A stretch of DNA of 64,000 nt from Zingiber officinale (GCF_018446385.1 NC_055990.1:25319891-25383890); one strand, 5' to 3'; shown: positions 13,610 to 25,915, counted from the stretch's first letter. A program made the numbers and translations. The notes: a model not told the origin generated them from the sequence alone.

Positions 13610-13615
13610 AATAAA
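13610..13615 (+). terminator. Candidate RLT polyadenylation signal
   Basis: AATAAA about 530 bases after the RLT stop, in an AT-rich setting after a T-rich stretch (13318-13350). It is the first canonical hexamer I see downstream. The real 3' end could use a nearer non-canonical signal. Confidence 0.4.
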
Positions 13616-15820
13616 GACGAGTAAATTCTATTGTGGTCACTATAAGGAATTATTAGAGAATAGTATAAAATTCTGTTGGAAAGAGACTCTAGATTAATAG
13701 CATCGATACTCTAATTAAATTGTGTGACATGATGTTAACGGCACAAATTAACACTTGAGACAGCAACCAAGCATCTTAGCATCTTGCAAATTAAAAGGTT
13801 AAGAAAGGGCGTTCCATTTTCCTTTCAGAGAAAGATCAATGAATGGACTAACCAACTGTAAGCGATTGGGAGGATCATAATGTCGAGAATTTGAATGGAA
13901 ATATTAAGAGGTGGACGAAAAAGATTCTATTCTATTGTATATGAATTTTAGTCTCAATTCTCATAGTTTTATTATTAGTTTATATTGTATCATATGCATT
14001 AATATTATGAATATATGCATGGAAAAGACTCTCATATGTGTGAATATGTAAGGGAAGTAAATCTAGAATCTAAATTGCACTGAACTAAATTGATGTACAG
14101 ACACGACTGACAGTCCAGCTTTCCAAACAACTCTTCCTGAGATTATTAGCTTATCCAACACAGATTGCATAATTGGATGGGCAAAGAATCACGCCGCCGC
14201 ACTAGTTGAGTTACTCAAGAGGACCACAATGTGCAACATGACTCCAGACATGCATGTAAGTCAAGATACTACTACTCTACAAGCTTTTGGGACCTCCATT
14301 GGTAGTGTCCGTTCCATGTTCTTGTTCTTGCTCACCATCAATCAAAATTTATGGAACACGCCATGAGGTTTGCCACCGAAATTAGTACACCACATTAAGC
14401 CATCGCATCAACTCGCTTATAAGGATCACATCACATGGTTTTCATTGAGCCTACAATATAATGCACTGAGCGAGTTCAGTCGGAACCACCTGCCGACACA
14501 CGTAGTGCAGGAAGCCAGCAATTAGTTAAGCCACATGAGTTGAAGATTCCTACGCTGAATCTGTCACTAACGACGTACTTTGTGTTACGCTGCCAAATTA
14601 TTTGATTAGTTTCTAAACACAATTCTCAGTTGATAGATCGACAGAAATCTTGTTCTGCACTGCTTCACCTGACAAAGAGGTGTGCCATTCAAGCAAGACC
14701 ATCCTCGAACTGGTCTGCTCGAAAACGGAATTGCACTGTGCAATGTGCGAGTACTGAATATGAGCCCAACAACACTGTGCTTGCTGCTGCAAATGAGCAT
14801 AGTTTACAAGCAATAATGATTCTGTTTGACCAAAAACATCCACACGGAACTATCGTATATCTATATCTATCTATCTATCTATTTATTTATCTATCTATCT
14901 ATCTATAATTGCAAAGTGAGTCGGAATAGGCAAGGAATCAATATTTTTGGATTCGGAACAGGTTGACAGATCCAAGCTTATCTAATCCGATCGGCACCGA
15001 GAAACTGGCACGAAGCAATTCTCGCCAAGAAACTGCATCTGATTCCACTACAAACATAATCTGTACACCAAGTTAATTGTAGGACGCGTGCACACTACTG
15101 GCACCAGAACATGATTTCTTGTGTGCTAAATCTTCTCACGTTGGTATATTCACTCGCAAGCTACTGCACGAACATACAATGTTAGACCACACAGCACTCG
15201 AGACTCAGCAATCAAGCACCTTCCTTGTCATCAAAGGTGGAGAACATGGTAGTTAGCCAACTGAAAGCAAGGGCAAAGAATCACGTTGTAGAGATGTTGA
15301 AATTGCAGAAGAGCTAGTCAGTTCGATCGAGAGGACCACAATATTATAATTATACTAGTGATGGAGGTCAGAAGTTGAAGAATCAAACAGACAAATGCGG
15401 ATGGAGTTGTAGACACTCATAACAAGCCCCCCCCTCTATAATTTTCTGGGACCTTTCCTCAATCAATCAAAATTATGGAACCCACCATGAGCTTTGCCAC
15501 CCAAATTATTATACGACTCCCTAAAGACCACCTCACATGGTTTTTATTGAGCTACAATGCCCTCACAGTACATCAACTTGCAAGACAGCGATCATCAGCA
15601 ATTGTACCTACACAAGTTACTAAATTTGCACCACGTCACAAACTTGAATGATCAAGGCACGACAGATGTGATAATGCACTAGTTCTAATACGAGATTTTG
15701 ATGCAGCATCGATCGATCGCTCGATCGATCCGTCTTAAAGTGGTAAACAGTAATTTCACATGCTAATGGAGCATCAAACTCGAAACTGCTCTTGTGCCTT
15801 TTCTTCTTCCTGTGAACTCG
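13616..15820. other. Intergenic region between the RLT and K+ channel genes
   Basis: No gene is supported. Short ORFs here lack recognisable domains. A TATC/TATT microsatellite occupies about 14853-14908. Two similar stretches (about 14160-14360 and 15270-15500) both carry GGCAAAGAATCACG, GAGGACCACAAT and GGGACCT..TCAATCAAAAT..ATGGAAC, so this region holds an old direct duplication of roughly 1.1-kb spacing. A CGATCGATCGCTCGATCGAT run lies near 15710. Confidence 0.6.
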
Positions 15821-15830
15821 TTGAGTTTTT

Positions 15831-15838
15831 TTATAAAG
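15831..15838 (+). promoter_or_regulatory. TATA box of the K+ channel gene
   Basis: TTATAAAG, 49-56 bases upstream of the channel start codon. A TGCC repeat (about 15857-15875) follows it. The spacing allows a leader of only about 25 nt. Confidence 0.5.
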
Positions 15839-15886
15839 GCCTCTCTTTTCGTTACCTGCCTGCCTGCCTGCCATTGCTAAGCGACC

Positions 15887-18800
15887 ATGCCATCGTCTTC
15901 CATGAGCTGCTTCCGCCGCTTGTGCGCCGACGGCTTCACATTGCTGAGCGGAAACCAAAAGTGCATCCTATACGATGACCTTCTGCCGTCGCTCGGAGCG
16001 TCGATAAGCGACTCGATCAAGCTGAGGAAGCGCATGATTTCGCCATACGATCCGCGTTACAGGTACGCATGCACCTAGCGTCCTTAATTATTCCTTGTCC
16101 GAGCTAGTCAAATTCACGAACACTTTACAGGCTGTGGGAGCTGTTCTTGATATTCCTGGTTCTCTACTCGGCCTGGATCTGCCCCTTTGAGTTCGCATTC
16201 CTCCGGTACTTGCCGAGAACAATCTGCGTCGTGGATAGCATCGTCGACAGCTTTTTCGCCATCGACATCATGCTCACCTTCTTTGTCGCCTTTGTCGATC
16301 GCAAATCCTACCTTCTTGTCGACGACCCGAAGAGAATAGCATCCAGGTACGTACAATCAATTAGCTTAGCTACTAGCTCCGATAGTGCGCGAAGCTTCAA
16401 GGACTTGGATTTTGCAGGTATTTGTCGACGTGGTTCGTCTTCGACGTGTGCTCCACATTTCCTTTTCAAATCATCAGTTTCTCCTTCAATAGGAATGGCA
16501 ACAGTCTCAGCTTCAAGCTTCTGAGCATGCTCAGACTGTGGCGACTGCACCGCGTCAGCTCTCTGTTTGCGAGGTCTCTACTGTATATGTTAATTCTTCT
16601 CCAACAGTTTAGAATAGGATCATATTCGTTTGCTTAATTTAATCCTCAGGCTGGAGAAGGATCTTCGGTTCAATTACTTCTGGACGCGGTGCACAAAGCT
16701 ATTCTCTGTAATCTTCGATTTCATGTGAATGAATGAAGGCTTTAATATATATATATATATAGTTAGAACAGTCGGTCACTAACCATCTGCTCCAGGTGAC
16801 TATCTTCGCAGTGCACTTTTCAGGATGCTTCAGCTACATGATCGCCGACCGGTACCCTCAGCCAACGGCGACGTGGATCGGCGCGGCCATTCCAAGCTTC
16901 AAGCAAGATACAGTGTGGTTCAGATACGTGACGTCGATCTACTTCTCCATCACAACACTCTCGACCACTGGCTACGGCGACTTCCACGCTCAAAACCCGA
17001 GAGAAATGCTCTTCGCTATTTGCTACATGTTCTTCAACCTCGGCCTGACGGCGTACCTCATCGGAAACATGACCAATCTCGTGGTCAATTGGACCAGTCG
17101 CACCAAGAACTTCGTAAGAGCTCTGCTCTGCTCTGCTCTGTTCTGTTCTTAACATCCATATATATTAGAATTCAACTACTAACTACTACTACTACTAATT
17201 GCTTAGTTTGGCTGAATTCACAGAGAAACACAATCCAAGATGCTTCCGAATTCGCAACGAGAAACAAGTTGCCCAAGCACATAAAGCAGCAAATGCTATC
17301 TCACATATGCCTCAGATTCAAAACCGAGGAGCTGAAACAACAAGGAGCACTCAATTGCCTCCCAAAAGCCATTCGATCGAGCATAGCTGAGTACCTGTTC
17401 TTGCCCCTCGTTCAAAGAGCATACCTTTTCCAAGGCGTCTCCTTCAATCTCATCTTTCAGCTGGTAATCGTCGAGCCCTGAAACGAACCTAAACGACTTC
17501 CATATATATATACATATATATATATATAGATGATCGATGCATGCTAATAATATATAAATAGGTCACGGAAATGCAAGCTGAGTACGTGCCCCCAAAGGAA
17601 GATGTGATTCTGGAGAACGAAGCCTCGACTGATCTTTATATAATCGTATCTGGCGAAGTGGTTAATATATATATATTTTTTTGTTAACTGCAGATTTGAG
17701 TTTGTTGTCATACGACACGACATATAGTTGGAGCTCACCTTTTGTTGAATTTTGGCTGCAGGAACTGCGAACGTGCGTGGATGGGAACGAAAAAGTGAGT
17801 GAGTATAGCCCCCACTTAGTATGTAGAATTGCCATCCAGATCGGAGGATTGTGCAATCAAGAAGTACCCAATTGTTTCTCGATCATTTGGAATCATTTTA
17901 TTGCTATGGGATCAGAGTAGAATCAGTGAAATCGGTAAAATTAGAATAGAATCGATACAACGATTCTACTTATTTTTTTTTTTATTGAATTTGTCTTGTT
18001 GGCTATTAAACTAGTCATCTTGTGGCCCTATATCTTACCGATCCGATTCCAATCCTAATCCCGAATCGATCTTGCATAGGATCACGATCTCAAATTGTGT
18101 CCAGTTATTATACAAAGGCTAGTAGACATCTGTGATTTATCTCCTCCGTGTTAACTCTGGGACGGGTTGGCGAGGAAGGGGAGAGGGCGTAGTCCTCACC
18201 ATAGTTTGTAGAATTACGATCTAGATCATAGGATTGTATGATCCAGAATTAGCAAATTGCTCCTTGATCATTTGGAATCGTTTTTTACTATGGGATCAAA
18301 GTAGAATCGGTGAGATCGGTAAAATTAGAGTAGGATCGATATAATCCTGTGTTACAACGATTCTACTCATTTTTTTTTTATTGAAATTATCTTGTTGGCT
18401 TTTAAACTGGTCATCTTGTGGCCTTATATTCTACCGATCCGATTCTAATCTGGGTCCCAAATCAATAGGATATCAAATTGTGGCCGATCACTATTCCTAA
18501 AGCTAGTAGACACCTGTGATTTACCTCCTCCATGTTGATTCTGAGATGAGTTGACAAAGAAGGGGGGGAGGGCGTAGTCCCCACCATAGTTTGTAGAATT
18601 ACGATTCAGATTATAGGATTGTACGATTCGGAATTACCAAATTGCTCCTCGATCATTTGGAAACATTTTTTGCTATGAGATCATAGTAGAATCGGTGAGA
18701 TCAGTAAAATCAGAGTAGGATCGGTACAATCCTGTGTTACAACGATTCTACTCATTTTGGTTTTTTATTAAAATTATCTTGTAGGCCTTTAACCTGGTCA

Positions 18801-19665
18801 TCTTGTGGCCCTATATCCTACCTATCCGATTCCAATCCAGGTCCCGAATCGATTTTGGATAAGATCACGACCTCAAATTGTGTATCATATTAGAGTTGAT
18901 GGCGCTCCACAGTAAAGTTCTTATATTAAGCATAATAATGGAGAAGGGGATTGATCGATCTTAGAATTCTGTCAGGCCCTTGCGAAGGTAGCTGCTGAGG
19001 AAATGTTCGGAGAGACAGGAGTTCTATGCCACATGCCTCAGCCGTTCACCGTAAGAACCACTCAACTCACACAAATTCTCAGACTGAACAAGGCCAAACT
19101 CTTGAACGCCATGCGAGAAAGCAAACCGGACGCAAACGTCATCATCAGCAATCTCTTTCAGGTGAATACATTATAACAATTTGACTATCTATCTATTAGA
19201 TCGTCTTTCATAACGTTTGCATGTTACAGAAGTTGAGGCTACAAGAAAAACTACACCCAAGAATACAGCTGAATGATCGAGAAATCATTAAACAATGGTT
19301 CGATAGAGGCGAGGAAGAAGAACTTGTTTGCAAAAGGGTGACAATCCACATGGGCTTTCAGAAGGCAAATCTAGAAAGGCATCTGATGGCAAAGATGATA
19401 CAGTTGCCGACGACTTTGGAGGAACTCCTCAGAATTGGTGGTAAACATTCCTTCCTTCCTTCCTTCCTTCCTTTCACTTGCAACATCGATCCAATCAATT
19501 GTATATCGAATCAAAAATAAATCAAAAAAGACTGATACAACAATCTTAATTGCAGGGGAGAAGTTTGTAGGGCATCATCCTACAAAAGTGGTGAATGGAG
19601 AGAATGCAGAAATCGATGATATTCGTGTGGTGCGTGATGGTGACCATTTATATCTTCAAGCGTGA
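15887..19665 (+). CDS. KAT: Shaker-type voltage-gated K+ channel, KAT class, 11 exons
   Basis: Exons: 15887-16062, 16131-16346, 16418-16573, 16650-16707, 16796-17113, 17224-17463, 17562-17660, 17762-17794, 18976-19161, 19230-19440, 19556-19665, joining in frame to 1,803 nt (600 residues). Seen: a short cytosolic N-terminus, S1-S3 in exon 2, an Arg-rich S4 in exon 3 ([15 protein letters not shown]), a pore loop with the K+ filter TTGYGD at about 259-264, S6 with [14 protein letters not shown], a C-linker, a cyclic-nucleotide-binding fold ([18 protein letters not shown]) and a C-terminal KHA domain ending [12 protein letters not shown]. There are no ankyrin repeats, which separates KAT types from AKT1/AKT2. 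Members act at the plasma membrane, mostly as inward rectifiers (guard cells, phloem) or as regulatory subunits; which applies here is not decided. S4 has His where KAT1-type channels usually have Arg. The 33-nt exon 8 is the least certain exon. Confidence 0.9.
17810..18890 (+). repeat. 385-bp tandem repeat, about 2.8 copies, in a K+ channel intron
   Basis: The motif TAGAATT..GATC..AGGATTGT recurs at 17824, 18209 and 18594, exactly 385 bp apart each time. The units share the CTCGATCATTTGGAA block and a CATCTTGTGGCCCTATAT block. The first two repeat intervals also share a GTGATTTA.CTCC segment that resembles the SINE at 29279-29477. It forms most of the 1.2-kb intron between exons 8 and 9. Confidence 0.85.
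19447..19474 (+). repeat. CTTC microsatellite at a 5' intron end
   Basis: A run of CTTC units immediately follows the splice donor of the last K+ channel intron (donor at 19441). Confidence 0.7.
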
Positions 19666-21198
19666 CCGATCTAAATTCTGCTCTTCCGTCCAACTAAACA
19701 GACATTTGTGGTTGTTTGATCCAAAGGATTGTCAATTCAACTGCAAGTACACTAAGGGATTTGTTTTGCCCTAAAAGATTCAAGTGTTCCAAGTAAATGT
19801 ATGTATCAATTACAAGATCTAACTATCTATCTTTAAGGTAATATTAAAAATCAAAATTGATACAACAACAAATCAAATGCTGACCCGAGTCCATAGAAAA
19901 TATCATTGTATTTCTTACTTGTTGCCTGAGTTTCTATGAGCACAGAATGATCTTCTATAAGAATGGACAGTAATCCGTAATCCTTTTCAATGGGGAAGAT
20001 AGGAGGAAGATGAAGAAACTCAATTGAATCAAACATTCAAGATATCCAAATAATACCTTGATCCATCCTATAGGGATTATCCACATAAAAGTCCATTCAT
20101 CATTAATACCTCATTAATATTAATGAATTGAGTTAACGGATTTGAATCCATATCTAATATATTAAACCTACCTTCCTGCATAAAACATTAGATCACTTAA
20201 TTAGAGTTTAGTTCTCTTAATGATAATTAATTATGTTAATCAAATGTAAACCCATATTATAGAGATTTAAGCCCACTAATATGGGCTTAATCCTTTTAGA
20301 TAGAATATAAATCAATGTAAAACAAACTACTTAATTCTATTTACAAATACTAACTTTTTAAAACCACTTTCAGTGGTATTAATGAAGTATATCAATATAT
20401 TTGTATAGTAATTTTAAATGCTAATCAATTCAACTTATCTAACTTTTAAAAAATAACTAATAAAAATTTCCAAATTATAATAAAATGATTATTATAATTA
20501 AAATAATTTTCTTTCAATTTGTATGGAACCGTGGAGACCCATCACCCATACCTAGAAAATGACCTTCATATGGATATGGATATGGACATGGACAACAAAA
20601 GCAAGCGACACATTGAATGATTCTTTTTTAGATGGATCTCCTTTTCCTCACCATTAAATTGAATTCCTTGTTCCCCCATTACATCCTACATCCATATTTA
20701 AATCCATAAACAAAGTTTTCATGTTTCAATTGTATTTGTCGTCGTCATCATTATTATCATCGTCATCAAACATTCAACGATCTAAATCTAAGTAAATTCA
20801 ATGAACTTTTTCCATTGTTATTGTTAAATTAATTTGTAATTTTTTTAGATATCAAGGGCTAATAATAGTTATGAAATGGCAATGCACCTTCTCAAGCATC
20901 TTTCTAGTTGGCAATGGAAAGGAATCCTCCAACTAAGCTTGACTTAAAGTGCCACTAAATGCATCCCAAATGAGATAAACTTTAAAATTAATTCAATTTT
21001 ATTATTGTCTGATTGGTTTCGAGAGTAAATAATTTGTTTTTAGTTGATGAAAAAGAGATCTTAATTACTGAACTAGGAAAGCAATTTAATTCCCCACTAA
21101 AACATAAATTTGGATGGGCAACAGGAGGAGGAGGAGAATTGTACGATCTGGGCCACGAACACAGACACGACTAGATACCAGATCCCTAAAAGTACAAG
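19666..21198. other. Intergenic region, AT-rich
   Basis: No gene is supported. It holds the 3' flanks of the K+ channel gene (plus strand) and the Dof gene (minus strand), which converge here. Sequence is AT-rich with simple runs such as ATGGATATGGATATGGACATGG near 20570. Confidence 0.6.
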
Positions 21199-21705
21199 TC
21201 AACGGAGCGCGCCGCCGCCGATCCCGCGATCGAGCCTCGGCGGCGCACCGGGCCGCAGCATCCAACTCTGGGCGGCGGATCCGACGCACCCGGGGGCGGA
21301 GGCGGCTGCGGCGGCGGAGGGGCGGTGGACGGGGCGGCCCCTGCGGCGGCCGGCCCCGACGGGGACGTTGCGGAGGGCGCCGCCGGCGGTCCAGTAGCGG
21401 TGGCAGGCCTTGCAGAAGTGCCGCGGCTGGTTCACGTTGTAGTTGTTGAAGTAGCAGAACTTGGTCTCCCGGCTCTTGCACCGCGGACACGGCAGCGCCT
21501 CCCCCCTGGCCGCCGCCGCCCCGGTCGCTGGATGCGCCCCCTCCTCTTCCTCCTCCGCTTCCTCCTCCTCCTCCTCCTCCTCCTCCTCCTCCGCCTCCTC
21601 CTCCTCCAGCTGCTGCTTGACTTCTCTGTCCCTCTTCCCGATCACCGTGCCGAAAAGCTTGAAACTTGGCGGTGGCTGTGGCGGCGCTGCCTCCTCCTCC
21701 GCCAT
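21199..21705 (-). CDS. Short Dof zinc-finger transcription factor
   Basis: A 168-residue single-exon protein. The Dof domain spans about residues 73-121 with C73-x2-C76-x21-C98-x2-C101 ([18 protein letters not shown], then [20 protein letters not shown]), the plant-specific finger that binds AAAG cores. The N-terminus has FKLFGTVI, like the KLFG-starting DOF1.5/COG1 and CDF group, then a Glu tract broken by two Ala. The region after the finger is Arg- and Ala-rich. An in-frame ORF extends 29 codons upstream (to 21792), but the ATG at 21705 is preferred: it has a GCCATGGCG context and the KLFG motif then falls near the start, as in relatives. Very GC-rich coding sequence in an AT-rich setting is normal for monocot Dof genes. 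It is shorter than most Dofs, and subgroup assignment is tentative. Confidence 0.88.
   Translation of the reverse strand: MAEEEAAPPQPPPSFKLFGTVIGKRDREVKQQLEEEEAEEEEEEEEEEEAEEEEEGAHPATGAAAARGEALPCPRCKSRETKFCYFNNYNVNQPRHFCKACHRYWTAGGALRNVPVGAGRRRGRPVHRPSAAAAASAPGCVGSAAQSWMLRPGAPPRLDRGIGGGALR
21541..21610 (-). repeat. GAG/GAA trinucleotide repeat encoding a Glu tract
   Basis: CTC-rich trinucleotide run on the plus strand, read as Glu codons in the Dof gene: runs of 4, 11 and 5 Glu separated by Ala. Likely length-polymorphic. Confidence 0.85.
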
Positions 21706-23025
21706 GGCGATGGGGTGGGATTTGGGGATGGCAATGGAAATGGGAGAGGGATTGTTCATATAAATAAAGTAAAAAAGGGGGGGAGGCAACAAAAAGGCTC
21801 CATTCTTTATATACAGCTAGAGAGATATTTGATAGGGTACCTAAAAAAAGTATCCTAAAACATAATTAAAATGCAGAAAAGTACAAAAGCTTTTCCACAG
21901 ATGAAAAATGAGTAAAAGTTACTTTTTGATGTTTGCTCTTTTTTAACCTTTTCAAATTAGTTAAATTTATTAGATACACTCCATAAATGCTCTACCTCCG
22001 ACAAGCGACCAAATTACGCATTTAAAATTTAGAAATTTATAAAAAGCTTATTTATTTTTTATTATTTTATAATTCAAATGTGTAAAGTTCGCCTAATTAA
22101 TCCTTGAAATGGAAGATTCGAACTTTGTTCTCTTATCTGCTGTGCTAAGTGCTATAAATAAATAAATAAAAAAGAACCATTATTTTAATTATCATGAAAA
22201 GCATTTTTCTTATTAAAAAATATATCAAAAGCCCACTCATCTTATTCGTTTCTATTTTTAAAAATACAAAATTACTATAATATAGTCAAATTTACTCTAA
22301 CTAATTTTTTGGTCAAAACTTAAACACTCTTCAAATATCAATTAAAACTATTTCAGATTGATAAAAAAATATTTAAAATTATTTTAGCCAAAATTAGAAT
22401 AATTTTGATAAAAACATAACAACTGACCAAAAATATTTAAATACTAAAGTTGCTAATTAAAGTTGCTTTAACATGGAATAATTTTAGCAAAGGTGCTCTA
22501 ATAATAGTGATATATGAGGGTATTTTAGCAATAAAAAAAAAAAGAATAGATGCCTTTTCATTTTTTTTAACATAGAATATCTTTTGATGATAAAAAAATA
22601 AAACAGCATTTTTTGATTTTTCCTAAATATAATTGATACTAAAATTTGATAATATTAATAATATATTACAATTTAAATATAGTAAATTGTGATTGCATTA
22701 TAGTTCATCCTAAGGGAAGCATTTGTAGAGGCATACTTTTCATTATCATTTCTAAGAATAAATATACATTTTTTAATAATACCTCAATTAGTGTTAAGGT
22801 AAATTTAATAAAATAAACTATTTTTTATAAAAAATAGCACAAATGACAAAACTTATTTAAGACATAATTTATAATTTTATCAACATACTATTAATAAATA
22901 AGACACACAAATGATATAATACAACTTAATAATGCTACCATAATATTTATATTATTTTTTAAATGTTTCTCTAACTACTACTATAATTGCATTGCACATT
23001 AATGCCCTCTACATTAGCACCCCGT

Positions 23026-23079
23026 TATAATTTAGGATGGTCTATATATATATATATATATAGACCATCCTAAATTATA
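23026..23079. repeat. Perfect 54-bp palindrome with a TA core
   Basis: TATAATTTAGGATGGTCTA at 23026-23044 is mirrored exactly by its reverse complement at 23061-23079, with an alternating TA stretch between. The whole unit can fold as a hairpin or cruciform. There is no gene nearby. Confidence 0.9.
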
Positions 23080-23684
23080 CAATTTATTCTCATAATTTTT
23101 TTAAAAAAACAATTTTTAGATGGGGTAAATTATTTTTAAAAATTTAAATAAAAGTAGTTAATTACAAGATTCTATAACAATATTTTATAAAATAATAATA
23201 TTATTATTATTTAAATAACACTCCTCTTATTTTTCATCCGAAAATGTCATTAGGATGATATTTTGGCTAGGAAAATAAAAGATTATTGGCTTAGCTTGAA
23301 ATTAACTATTCAAGAAGGCATCTTCCTACTAATCCTTTTCCTTGCATTTGGAAAAATATGATTCTTTTTTTATATATAATCCAGGTATATAGGTATATAT
23401 CCAGACTTCACCTTTATAATTCTTGAAGATGGGCGACTCTTCCTAAGTTGCTCATCAGGTACATCCGGACACATAATAGTATATGTCGACAATCGATCTC
23501 CTAGTGGCACCATTCTTATAAGGTCATCTACCGCCGAATCAATCGAGTACTCCGTCTAGAAGGCAAACTCCTAAGTTTTTTCCGCACGTGAGTATTTCGA
23601 CTGAGGTTGTTAAGCATAATTTTTCTATCAAATTTGACGTCAAAGCTTGCTCCCGTAGAAGATAGAACTGTAACCTCTTGGTTG

Positions 23685-23780
23685 ATACCATTTCGCCCTT
23701 ACTGTCATGATGTTTAGGGATTTTTTTTCCTTTCTTAATTGCCACTGGAATTTGGAAACATCTTACAATAAGGAGGGCTT
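23685..23780 (+). repeat. Left copy of a direct repeat flanking a solo LTR
   Basis: ACCATTTCGCCCTTACTGTC through CATCTTACAAT.AGGAGGG is repeated, with about 85-90% identity by eye, at 25824-25915 on the other side of the solo LTR at 23792-25823. It is too long to be a retroelement target duplication. Confidence 0.75.
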
Positions 23781-23791
23781 GAGTCTCATAT

Positions 23792-25823
23792 TGTTGGTGC
23801 AATATCTCTAAGATCGTGTTGATTAAGTTGACTAAATTTAAGTTGGCTCAAGCTTGAGTCTTGATATGTGAGTTTCGATATTTGACAATATATGTAGATT
23901 GCAGGTACAATCGTTCGATTGGGGAGATTATTGGTACAATTCCCCTTTGGTCAAGGTTTGATCAGTTTGATGTGAAAAAGAGTCAAATGGGTTAAGGATA
24001 ATCGGTTACTTGATTGAGAAAGTCCTAACTAGAGGTTAGACAAAGGCAAGTCCAACAGGAAGGTTGGCAGAAAGGAAAATCCAAGTGGGTCGGTGTTGAC
24101 TGGATACTTGGCGGTGAAAGTCCCGGTGAGTAAAGTCGGGCAGGTGAGAGTCCTGGTGAATGAAGTCAGGTGAAAATCCTAGTGAGTGAAGTTAGGTGAA
24201 AATCTTGGTGAGTGAAGGCATGTGAAAATCCTAGTGAATGAAGCTACGTGAAAGTCCTGGTGAGTGAAACTAGACAGGTGAAAGTTCTGGTGAGTGAAAC
24301 CGAGCTGTGGGAAAATCTTGGTGAGTGAAGCCAGGTAAAAATCCTAGTAAGTGAAGTTAGGTGAAAGTTCTGGTGAGTGAAGCTGAGCAGTTGAAAGTCT
24401 TGGTGAGTGAAGCCAGACAGTTGAAAATCCAAGTGAGTGAAGCTAAGCAGATGGAAAATCCTAGTGAGTGAAGATAGGCAGATGGAAAGACCTGGTGAGT
24501 GAAATCAGGTACGTGGAAATCCAGATGGGTCAAGGTTGATCAGACACTTGGTGTTGGGAAGTCTAAGTAGGTGAAAGGAGTGACCGGATACTTGGCACAA
24601 GGAAATCTAGATGAGTCAAGGGTCACTAGACATCTGGTAGAAGGAATTCCAAATGGGTTATGGAGGATCAGACACTTGGCACGAGACGGTAAGTCCAAGG
24701 TCGAGGTTGATCGGACACTTGGCACGAGAAGAAAAGTCCAAGTGGGTCAAAAGATTGACTGGACACTTGTGAAGAAGTCCCAACAAGTAAAGATTAACCG
24801 GATGCTAGGCATGAGGAGTTCCAACAGGTCACGGTTGACTGGATGTTGGATTTGGGAACCCTTGAGCTTGTGTTAAGTAAGTCAAGGGTGATCAATCGAT
24901 CAACCGATCGATTGAACTGAAGCCCAATCGATCAGTCGTTCGATTGGGAGAGTGTTGCGATAAATAGCAGCCCAATCGATTGGGCGATCGATTGGAAGCC
25001 TGAATTGCTAGCACAGAAGCCTCCCCAATCAATCAATCAATCGATTCGGCATCGCCAATCGATCAGCCGATCGATTGGGCACTGCCAATCGACTGACCAA
25101 TCGATTGGGGCTGGATTTCTCGCGCAGACGCGAGAAAGCTGAATCGATCGGTCGTTCGATTTAGGCTTTTCCAACAAGAGTACAGAAGTGCTCTGAATCG
25201 ATTGGCTGATCGATTAAAGCCTCCCCAATCGATTGAGATATATCCGTTGTCTAGATAGCGAGCGATGGGCGGCTGCGATTGTGTTGATGTGACGCGACAA
25301 TCAATTGGGAGTAAGCCCAATCAATTGGGAGCCCTAGAAGCGTTGAGTATAAAGCCATAGCGAGCTTTCTTCTCCGTAGAGTTCTTTTGTTCGAGCCTTC
25401 TTCAAGTACACGATCTTCTCCGACACATTCCGTTAGTTCTTGGAAGCTTTTGGGAACAAATGTTCTTGTATTTCCAAGGTTCAAGAGGTGATCTACATCA
25501 ACAAGATCAAAAAAGAAGAGGTTTTTACTTTATATTCTTGTATTTTTTTTTTGTGTGTGAATTGTATCTTATTGTGTGACTGTTGTACGAGGTTTCTCCA
25601 CTCTGGTAGTTACTGAGAATGAGTATTTTTCATAGTAGAGAGTGTATCATATGTGAATTCATGGATTAGTCACATCTTTTTAGGTGGATACCAAGTAAAT
25701 CTTTGTGTTAGCGTCGTAAGTTTGTTTCGAGTTCTATTCGCTACATATCATCATCACGAAGCAAGCCAAGGAAGCGCGGCGAGCTATTCACCCCCCTTCT
25801 GTAACTACAAATCGACTCTAACA
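23792..25823 (+). mobile_element. Solo LTR, diverged relative of the gag-only family
   Basis: It starts TGTTGGTGCAATATC and ends near GACTCTAACA, the same ends as the LTRs at 33708 and 39477. It holds the family's GTGAGTGAAG tandem units (about 24110-24510), the longer GGTCAA..TTGAC modules (24530-24860), the GATCGATT cluster (24888-25240) and the CTATTCACCCCC terminal block. No internal region, primer-binding site or polypurine tract follows. CATAT before the left end recurs overlapping the right end, so the target duplication is plausible but not clean. Confidence 0.75.
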
Positions 25824-25915
25824 TATACCATTTCACCCTTACTATCATGTTGTTTGGGGATTTTTTTTTCCTTTCTTGTCAATGGAATTTGGAAACATCT
25901 TACAATCAGGAGGGG
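25824..25915 (+). repeat. Right copy of the direct repeat flanking the solo LTR
   Basis: Partner of 23685-23780 in the same orientation. Differences are scattered substitutions plus a short indel near TTTCTT..TGGAATTTGG. Confidence 0.75.

Larger units (their letters stand above)
21706..23791. other. AT-rich upstream region of the Dof gene
   Basis: No gene is supported. It contains the Dof promoter side (minus strand), many A/T runs, and the palindrome at 23026-23079. A small minus-strand ORF at 23539-23802 has no recognisable domain. Confidence 0.55.

Noticed and set aside
21086..21858. Several long ORFs around the Dof gene on both strands
   Set aside because: High GC leaves all frames open; only the frame with the Dof zinc finger has domain support.
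23539..23802. 87-codon minus-strand ORF
   Set aside because: No motif, and it overlaps the flanking direct repeat and the start of a solo LTR.
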